A stretch of 5,349 nt of DNA from Pirellulaceae bacterium (GTDB taxonomy: Bacteria > Planctomycetota > Planctomycetia > Pirellulales > Pirellulaceae), in contig JADLDX010000756.1 of assembly GCA_020846515.1 (NCBI GenBank), positions 1 to 5,349 of the forward strand. Direction: 5' to 3'. Position 1 is the stretch's first letter. The number at the start of each line of letters is the position of its first letter. Below, in pieces: positions 1-5,349 of this stretch. A program made the translations under genes and the position numbers. A model generated the notes under the pieces. The model was not told where the DNA came from and did not search any database. It saw nothing but the letters and a program-made list of their open reading frames with translations.

Positions 1-1
1 C

Positions 2-1591
2 AAAGAAGTTTGTCGCGCCGCCAATATGCTCAAATCACTAGGCGTCCGGCCAGGCGATGTGGTCAGCATTTACATGCCCATGACGCCCGAACTGGCGATT
101 GCCATGTTGGCTTGCGCCCGTATCGGTGCTGTGCATTCCGTAATTTTTGCTGGTTTTTCCGCCGAAGCCGTGGCCGACAGGAACACTGACGCGCAGGCCA
201 AGATTCAAATCACCAGCGACGGTCTCTATCGCCGCGGCAAGGTCTTGCCGCTGAAGGAAACGATCGATGCCGCCTTGGCTAAGAGTCCGTCGATCGAGAA
301 GTGTATCGTGCTCAAGCGCGTGGGTAACGATGTCCCGATGCAAGCGGGTCGCGATTTTTGGTGGCACGACTTAATGGAGCAGGCCAGCGATGATTGCCCG
401 GCGGAAGCTCTGCCGGCTGAAACACCGCTATTCATCCTCTATACGAGTGGTTCTACTGGCAAGCCGAAAGGCATTCGCCACACAACCGCTGGTTACACTT
501 TGTATTCCAAGCGTACTTTTCAATGGGTATTTGATCATCGCGACGATGATGTTTACTGGTGTACCGCCGACTGCGGTTGGATTACTGGGCACAGTTACGT
601 TGTTTACGGACCGCTAGCAGCGGGCGCTCAAGTGCTGATGTACGAAGGCGCGCCCAACTGGCCTGAAGAAGATCGCTTCTGGGCGTTGATTGAAAAGTAT
701 GGCGTGACCATTCTTTATACGGCACCCACGGCCATTCGAGCCTTCATCAAGTGGGGCGATCACCATGTGGACAAGCATGATTTGACCAGTTTGCGACTGC
801 TAGGCAGCGTGGGCGAAGGTATTAATCCGGAAGCTTGGATGTGGTACCACCGTAAGATCGGCGGCGGTCGCTGCCCGATCGTGGATACCTGGTGGCAAAC
901 CGAAACCGGCGGCATCATGATGTCACCGTTGCCCGGGGCCATTTCCACCAAACCCGGCAGTTGCACCAAGCCCCTGCCTGGCATCAGCCCCCGCATTGTC
1001 GACGATAAGGGCAAGGACGTGCCAGCCGGCCGTGGCGGTATGTTGTGCATCGACAAACCATGGCCCGGCATGTTGCGTGGCATCTGGGGTGATGATGCTC
1101 GGTACAAAGAACAATATTGGACCAAAGTGCCCGGTATGTATTTGACCGGTGACAATGCGCGCTGCGATAGCGACGGCTACTTCTGGATCATGGGACGCAT
1201 CGACGATGTGATCAACGTGGCTGGCCATCGCTTGAGCACCATCGAAGTCGAAAGTGCTCTGGTCTCGCACCCGGCTGTGGCTGAAGCCGCAGTGGTAGGT
1301 AAGCCCGATGAGATTCGAGGTCAAGCTATCTCGGCTTTTGTGACCCTGCGGGCTGGCGAACCGGACGAAGAGCTGCGGAAGGCGCTCCGCATGCATGTGC
1401 GCAAAGAAATTGGCGCGTTGGCTCAGCCCGACGATGTGCACTTCACTGCGGCTCTGCCCAAGACGCGTAGCGGCAAAATCATGCGGCGACTGCTGCGCGA
1501 TATCGCGTCGGGCAAAGAGCAAATCGGCGACACCTCCACCTTGGAAGACTACTCGGTGCTGGCCAAGCTTCGCGGAGACGAGGAGTCTTAG
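2..1591 (+). CDS. acs: Acetyl-CoA synthetase, AMP-forming (5'-truncated by window edge)
   Basis: This cytoplasmic enzyme joins acetate, ATP and CoA through an acetyl-AMP intermediate to give acetyl-CoA, AMP and pyrophosphate. The frame is open from base 2 and the start lies upstream; 529 codons are visible against about 650 for typical Acs, so roughly 120 N-terminal residues are missing. The ATG at 26 is internal, because the codons before it (KEVCRAAN) match the family. Visible landmarks are the P-loop [11 protein letters not shown] (440-472), GWITGH (575-592), WWQTETGG (890-913), YLTGD with the ribose-binding Asp (1139-1153), the hinge GRIDD (1193-1207) and PKTRSGK near the C-terminus, whose last Lys (1475-1477) is the catalytic residue. 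In Salmonella Acs that lysine is inactivated by acetylation and restored by a sirtuin deacylase, so the same control is possible here. The second Trp of WWQTETGG, which restricts the pocket to acetate, is kept and argues against a longer-chain acyl-CoA synthetase. Oddities are SVGEG where SVGEP is usual, and Ile where Val is usual in GWVTGH. Confidence 0.97.
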   Translation, partial: KEVCRAANMLKSLGVRPGDVVSIYMPMTPELAIAMLACARIGAVHSVIFAGFSAEAVADRNTDAQAKIQITSDGLYRRGKVLPLKETIDAALAKSPSIEKCIVLKRVGNDVPMQAGRDFWWHDLMEQASDDCPAEALPAETPLFILYTSGSTGKPKGIRHTTAGYTLYSKRTFQWVFDHRDDDVYWCTADCGWITGHSYVVYGPLAAGAQVLMYEGAPNWPEEDRFWALIEKYGVTILYTAPTAIRAFIKWGDHHVDKHDLTSLRLLGSVGEGINPEAWMWYHRKIGGGRCPIVDTWWQTETGGIMMSPLPGAISTKPGSCTKPLPGISPRIVDDKGKDVPAGRGGMLCIDKPWPGMLRGIWGDDARYKEQYWTKVPGMYLTGDNARCDSDGYFWIMGRIDDVINVAGHRLSTIEVESALVSHPAVAEAAVVGKPDEIRGQAISAFVTLRAGEPDEELRKALRMHVRKEIGALAQPDDVHFTAALPKTRSGKIMRRLLRDIASGKEQIGDTSTLEDYSVLAKLRGDEES

Positions 1592-1604
1592 TCACAGGTT
1601 CCGC

Positions 1605-1610
1605 TATACT
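1605..1610 (+). promoter_or_regulatory. Possible -10 promoter hexamer in the acs-DUF58 spacer
   Basis: TATACT resembles the sigma-70 -10 consensus (TATAAT, five of six) and lies 71 bases before the GTG of the DUF58 gene. No good -35 hexamer is found at the expected 16-18 base distance, which would fall on the last codons of acs. It is the only promoter-like string seen in the 89-base spacer (1592-1680). With no clear terminator after acs, read-through from acs is equally possible. This is a weak pattern match. Confidence 0.25.
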
Positions 1611-1665
1611 GTCCCAGGCAGATCACATAGCTCACTAGCGCGTCGACCCGTCCGATTCAGGGATT

Positions 1666-1669
1666 AAGG
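1666..1669 (+). promoter_or_regulatory. Weak Shine-Dalgarno-like site for the DUF58 gene
   Basis: AAGG lies 11 bases before the GTG at 1681. It is too close (3 bases) to the ATG at 1673 to serve that codon well, so it modestly favours GTG 1681 as the start. The match to anti-Shine-Dalgarno is short, and initiation without such a site cannot be excluded. Confidence 0.3.
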
Positions 1670-1680
1670 CACATGGAATC

Positions 1681-3033
1681 GTGAAACCAATTGGACGCGG
1701 CGATGGGGTTGGTATCGAGCATCCCACGGAGTCGGCGACGGCTGGCCAGACGCAGACCTATAGCCAGACGCTATGGCGTCGGTGGCTGGATCGCTATCGT
1801 CGCCGCTCCGACCGACTGAATCAGCAGGTGCGCTTTCGGCTGTCGCGCGAAGGCTTTCATTTTTTGATGATCCTGCTGTTCATCCTAGTCGGAGCTGTCC
1901 TGCGCGATATTAGCCTGCTGGTCGTGCTGGCTGGTGTCATGTTCGCTTTGCTGCTGATTCAATGGCGAATTGGCACGCGCAGCGTCTCGCATTTGGAGCT
2001 TAAACGCGAAGTACCATCCACCACCGTGTGTGGTTTGCTGGTCGATGTTCGCATCACGGTGGCCAATCGTCGCCGCTGGCTGGGCTCGTGGTTGCTGACC
2101 GTGGAGGATCACATTGAGCAGACAGCCCCCAGCAAACGCGTAGAGAATCAGCGCGCGTTGACGGTCATCGATGACGTAGCCCCAGGGCGGCAGCGGCAGG
2201 GTGTCTATCAGTTGCAATTTCATCAACGCGGGCATTACCGAATCGGGCCAACCACGCTGTCGACGCGATATCCCTTGAATCTGGGGCGCAGCATGCGGCA
2301 ATTCCTGAACCGCAATTACATTATCGTGCATCCGAAACTAGGCACGCTGACGAATCGTTGCCATGAACTGTTTCGTATCGAGCGGCAGGGATTGTCGCGG
2401 GCTATTGCTCGAGCCGGCGTGAACGAAGGTGAGTTTTTTGGCCTGCGGCAATGGCATAATGGCGATTCGCAGCGTTGGATTCATTGGCGAACGACCGCGC
2501 GATTGGGCGAACTAAGTGTGCGTCAGTTTGAGCAACAGCAGCGCATGCAAGCGGTCGTCGTTCTGGACCTGCACGCACGCCCCGACGATCTGTGGTCCTT
2601 AAATGAACCAGCGGCAGTCGAAAAAGCCATCAGTTTTATGGCCACGCTGGCCGTCGAGCTGGTCGGCCGAGGTCGACATAAACTGAGTGTTGCCATCGCT
2701 GGCCGCGAAATTGTCGAGTTACCGAACGTACAAAGTCGTATACTGGTGAATGATCTTTTGGATCATCTGGCCAGTGCGGCCAGTACGGCTCAAAAAGATG
2801 CGTTGCCAATCGCACTGGAACGATTGCAAGCCAGCCTAGTGCGCAACCCGTTGTTGATCGTAGTGAGCACGCGGAGTAATGCACTACCGCAGACAATCAA
2901 GGTCATGCCTGATACGTTAGGCAGGCGTGTGCTGGAACGTGTTAGCTTGCGCTGGTTAAATGTGGCCGCCGATGATTTGGAGCCTTACTTCCAATGGTCC
3001 GAGACGAAGTCGTCCGCGTCCGTCGACTCCTGA
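1681..3033 (+). CDS. DUF58 domain membrane protein (von Willebrand A-like C-terminal region)
   Basis: This 450-residue protein belongs to the DUF58 family, whose biochemical role is unknown and which usually travels with MoxR ATPases and transglutaminase-like proteins. Residues 1-58 are hydrophilic and Arg-rich, ending in the RLSREG stretch that often precedes the first span in this family. Two hydrophobic segments follow at about 60-76 and 78-95, then a mostly beta-type region (about 100-225). The DUF58 signature lies at about 249-274, with EFFGLRQW, GDSQRWIHWR and TTARLGEL. A vWA-like strand follows at 291-297 (AVVVLDL), but the next residues read DLHAR instead of the DxSxS of a metal-binding MIDAS. 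The start is GTG: the frame is open back to a TAG at 1636 but has no earlier ATG, GTG or TTG, and the first in-frame ATG would fall inside the first membrane span. The next gene begins inside its 3' end, so the two are probably co-translated. Family assignment is firm; function is not known. Confidence 0.92.
   Translation: MKPIGRGDGVGIEHPTESATAGQTQTYSQTLWRRWLDRYRRRSDRLNQQVRFRLSREGFHFLMILLFILVGAVLRDISLLVVLAGVMFALLLIQWRIGTRSVSHLELKREVPSTTVCGLLVDVRITVANRRRWLGSWLLTVEDHIEQTAPSKRVENQRALTVIDDVAPGRQRQGVYQLQFHQRGHYRIGPTTLSTRYPLNLGRSMRQFLNRNYIIVHPKLGTLTNRCHELFRIERQGLSRAIARAGVNEGEFFGLRQWHNGDSQRWIHWRTTARLGELSVRQFEQQQRMQAVVVLDLHARPDDLWSLNEPAAVEKAISFMATLAVELVGRGRHKLSVAIAGREIVELPNVQSRILVNDLLDHLASAASTAQKDALPIALERLQASLVRNPLLIVVSTRSNALPQTIKVMPDTLGRRVLERVSLRWLNVAADDLEPYFQWSETKSSASVDS
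2979..2982 (+). promoter_or_regulatory. Shine-Dalgarno-like GGAG for the transglutaminase-like gene
   Basis: GGAG sits inside the DUF58 coding sequence, 11 bases before the ATG at 2994. It favours that ATG over the in-frame ATG at 3039, just after the DUF58 stop. The position means ribosomes translating the DUF58 gene pass over the site, which fits translational coupling. This is inferred from sequence only. Confidence 0.45.
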
Positions 3034-5349
3034 CACTGATGCTAGTGTTGTTGGCGTTTTTAACCGCCACGCTCGTGGCTGTTGGCAGCCAGAGTATCTT
3101 CCTGCCCCTGCTGGTGTTGGTGGTCGGTGTATCGTCCTTGTTGTTCGTGGACTGGTTTGAGTGGTTCTCGCTGCATCACGTGCTGGCTTATTTCGGCATG
3201 ATCTTCGGTACGATCATCGCGCTGGGTGACTACTTTTTTCAAGCCGGAGCCGATACCAGCAAGCAGCTATGCTCGATCGCCAGCTTGCTGATCTACCCGG
3301 AACTGGTCATCATGCTGCAGCGCAAGAGTCTGCGATTGTTTGAGCAGTTGGCTATCTTTTTGCTGTTGGAAATCATTGTTGCTGCGTTGGTCAATGACAA
3401 TGTGCTCTTCGGAGTGTTGCTGGCACCGATCGTGTTGTTGTGGGTCGCCTCACTGCTGTTGTTCACACGCTACGCGGCGCTCATACAGTTGGCACCCGAT
3501 CTCGATAAACCGACGCCGCGTGTCATTGAACTGGTCGCCGATGCGTGGAAGAAAGCTCGGCAACGCCATCAGATTGTCCCGGCACGAATGTTGGAAGTTC
3601 ATCAACCTGTGGATGCACGCTCCGGCGTGGCTGGATTGTCGACCGTGCTGGGGCAAGCGGCGCCTATAGGTGTTGTTAGCCTGGTTTTTGCAGGTCTGTA
3701 CTTCTATCTTTTGCCACGGGCGGCCATCGATATGGAGTCACTGGCCATGGCGCCGCGGACCGGCCTGTCGGAAACGATGACGCTGGGTTCCATGAACAAA
3801 CTGCTCCAAGACAAAACGCTGGTCATGCACTTGTCGCTTCGCGATCCACAGACAGACGAACCCTATCGTTTGTCTGAGCCCCCCTATATTCGCGGCACGG
3901 TGGTCAGTCGTTATTACCGGACATCGGCCAACACGACCTCCTTTGAGAGCAGCGATCAAGCGCACAATGCCAGTGATTTGTTTGAGGTGTTGACCAGTTC
4001 GCGATACCCGCCCGATACGGTGGGTGGTGATCCCGTCGTGGCAAACTTTGAAATCCTGTTGCCCGACGGTTCGATGTTGCCTTGTCTGGCACCGATGACC
4101 AACTATGAACGGCAACGCAATTTTTTGAAGGTCATGCCTTTCGAGTGGCGGATGATCGACAATCGCACCGATCATTTTCCGCATCGCAGCAAAGCCAGTT
4201 ATACATTGCTAACTTACGCGTTTCGCCAAGGGCAGGAATGGCCGGTCCTCCCAGACTCTCGCCGCGTGACCAATCGTCCTGCTCGCAATACGCAGGCCGA
4301 ACTGTTGGGGCTGCTTTCACGTGTTCGGATGGAGCGCGGCTATTACTTGTCGCGCTGGATCGATGACCTGCTGGTGAAAGTGCATGAACGATCCCCCAAC
4401 GCGAACTCGCCGATCAAAATTGCCCGTGCGGCTGAAGAGTACTTTTCGCAGTCAGGAGAATTTACCTACAGCTTAGCGCCGCGTACCGCGAATCAGTCCG
4501 ATATGGATCCTATCGAGGACTTTGTCGTCAATCAGAAACGCGGCCATTGCCAATACTTTGCCGCCGCTTTGACGATGACGTTGCGGCACTTGGGTATACC
4601 GACGCGGATTGTGATGGGCTACCATCCACTGGAATACAATGAGATAGGTGATTATTTCACCGTGCGCAGGCGCGACGCGCATGCTTGGGTCGAGGCCTAT
4701 TTTACTGCCCAGCAATTGCGCGAGGTGGGCCTGTATACGCCGGATCTGGGTGACCATGGCGGCTGGTTGCGTTTGGATCCCACGCCCGCTGGCATGGGAT
4801 CCAATGCGGGGAACGAATTGCGCCCGCAGGCTGATCAAAGCATGGACTTTGTTAATCGGGTTTGGAACGAATATGTCCTCAACGGTCGTCAACGCGCCGA
4901 GGATAACTCGCTGTACGGACCGCTCCAGGAATCGACGCGCCAGACCTATCAGAAAATGTTGGACTTGGCCAAGGAGATCATTAAGCGTGCCCAGGAAAGT
5001 CGGTTGGTCGGAGGAGCCATCAATCGCGAGAACTGGTTCTCATGGCCCGTGGCCGTATTGATTATGGTGGTCGGCGGCTCGTTGGTTTTGCTCTGGCGGC
5101 TGATCGGTTGGATCCCGCGTTGGGCGCCCCAACTGGCCAGAAAGCTGGGCTTGGTCCATCGTCCAGAAGATATTCACCAGCAATTCTTCAAGCACTGCTT
5201 ACGGCTGCTTAGGCGAGCCGGCTTCTCGCGAAGCTCTAGTCAAACAGCTTTGGAATACACTGGTTCGGCGGCCGAAGACTTGGCCAGTAGCGGGCGTTGG
5301 ACCGACGCACCGCAGCAACTTGAGTTTATGACCGAAGCCTACTATCAAG
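2994..5349 (+). CDS. Membrane-anchored transglutaminase-like protein, TgpA/DUF3488 type (3'-truncated by window edge)
   Basis: 785 codons are open to the window edge with no stop. Hydrophobic segments lie at about residues 12-30, 35-53, 63-80, 92-108, 117-133, 138-157 and 224-243, so six or seven N-terminal spans are likely. An extracytoplasmic region follows (about 244-683). It has YIRG at 298-301, recalling the region ahead of the core in TgpA-like proteins, then a transglutaminase-like core at about 474-600. The papain-type triad is complete: Cys519 in RGHCQYFAA, His563 in DAHAW and Asp595 in RLDPTPAG. A last span lies at about 686-704, and a cytoplasmic tail has a DUF4129-like stretch (QTALEY at 750-755). 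Such tails normally end soon after this point, so little is probably missing. Family members may cross-link, hydrolyse or transfer on peptide or protein amides at the envelope; the substrate here is unknown. The frame has a TGA at 2973, and ATG 2994 is the first start after it, with GGAG upstream. It overlaps the DUF58 gene by 40 bases. A start at ATG 3039 would remove 15 residues and cut into the first span. Confidence 0.93.
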   Translation, partial: MVRDEVVRVRRLLTLMLVLLAFLTATLVAVGSQSIFLPLLVLVVGVSSLLFVDWFEWFSLHHVLAYFGMIFGTIIALGDYFFQAGADTSKQLCSIASLLIYPELVIMLQRKSLRLFEQLAIFLLLEIIVAALVNDNVLFGVLLAPIVLLWVASLLLFTRYAALIQLAPDLDKPTPRVIELVADAWKKARQRHQIVPARMLEVHQPVDARSGVAGLSTVLGQAAPIGVVSLVFAGLYFYLLPRAAIDMESLAMAPRTGLSETMTLGSMNKLLQDKTLVMHLSLRDPQTDEPYRLSEPPYIRGTVVSRYYRTSANTTSFESSDQAHNASDLFEVLTSSRYPPDTVGGDPVVANFEILLPDGSMLPCLAPMTNYERQRNFLKVMPFEWRMIDNRTDHFPHRSKASYTLLTYAFRQGQEWPVLPDSRRVTNRPARNTQAELLGLLSRVRMERGYYLSRWIDDLLVKVHERSPNANSPIKIARAAEEYFSQSGEFTYSLAPRTANQSDMDPIEDFVVNQKRGHCQYFAAALTMTLRHLGIPTRIVMGYHPLEYNEIGDYFTVRRRDAHAWVEAYFTAQQLREVGLYTPDLGDHGGWLRLDPTPAGMGSNAGNELRPQADQSMDFVNRVWNEYVLNGRQRAEDNSLYGPLQESTRQTYQKMLDLAKEIIKRAQESRLVGGAINRENWFSWPVAVLIMVVGGSLVLLWRLIGWIPRWAPQLARKLGLVHRPEDIHQQFFKHCLRLLRRAGFSRSSSQTALEYTGSAAEDLASSGRWTDAPQQLEFMTEAYYQ

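Noticed and set aside
923..1522. A 199-codon reading frame on the - strand inside acs
   Set aside because: It lies wholly antisense to a strongly conserved enzyme. Its translation has no recognisable domain, and such frames are common opposite GC-biased coding sequence.
1592..1680. Possible terminator after acs
   Set aside because: No GC-rich hairpin followed by a T-run is seen in the spacer. Rho-dependent termination cannot be judged by eye.
2749..2766. Inverted repeat ATGATC / GATCAT with a 5-base loop
   Set aside because: Six-base arms within coding sequence, no T-run after it and no operator context; best explained by chance.
2770..2787. Two near-identical 9-base units (GCCAGTGCG, GCCAGTACG)
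   Set aside because: Only two copies, in frame and encoding an Ala/Ser-rich stretch of the DUF58 protein; no sign of an expanding repeat.
3039..3041. ATG at 3039 as the start of the transglutaminase-like gene
   Set aside because: Possible, but it would begin inside the first hydrophobic segment and remove its preceding positive charges. ATG 2994 has a better upstream GGAG, so it was preferred.
3738..4184. A 148-codon - strand reading frame inside the transglutaminase-like gene
   Set aside because: It is antisense to a continuous, well-supported coding frame and its translation resembles no family. The same holds for the 139-codon - strand frame at 4473-4892.

Overview
The window carries three genes, all on the + strand, and is coding almost throughout; the only gap between genes is 89 bases. 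It looks like an ordinary bacterial chromosomal segment with no sign of mobile DNA, RNA genes or CRISPR. Base composition is moderately GC-rich by eye and codon use is similar across the three genes. The acetyl-CoA synthetase variant, together with a DUF58 protein followed directly by a long multi-spanning transglutaminase-like protein with weak ribosome-binding sites, suggests a member of the Planctomycetota (Pirellulales-like). That assignment is an inference from protein style, not proven by a marker gene.

Region 1 (left edge to 1591) is the 3' four-fifths of an AMP-forming acetyl-CoA synthetase (acs). It activates acetate to acetyl-CoA. All catalytic motifs in the visible part are intact, including the C-terminal lysine that is acetylated in well-studied homologues. 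Its start lies outside the window.

Region 2 (1592-1680) is a short spacer. It holds a weak promoter-like -10 hexamer, a three-codon ATG..TGA reading frame whose stop overlaps the next gene's GTG start, and a weak Shine-Dalgarno-like sequence. No convincing terminator follows acs.

Region 3 (1681 to right edge) is a tightly coupled pair. The first gene encodes a 450-residue DUF58 protein with two N-terminal membrane segments. The second starts 40 bases inside the first and encodes a membrane-anchored transglutaminase-like protein of the TgpA/DUF3488 architecture: about six or seven N-terminal membrane spans, an extracytoplasmic region containing a complete Cys-His-Asp triad, a C-terminal span and a DUF4129-like cytoplasmic tail. 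Its stop codon is just beyond the window. In many bacteria such pairs accompany a MoxR-family AAA+ ATPase; none is visible here, and acs occupies the immediate upstream position. The pair probably acts at the cell envelope, but its substrate is unknown, and I see no functional link to acs beyond position.

I did not find a clearly new biological system. The points most worth checking are the missing MoxR partner, the apparently degenerate metal-binding motif in the DUF58 protein, and the start arrangement of the two downstream genes.
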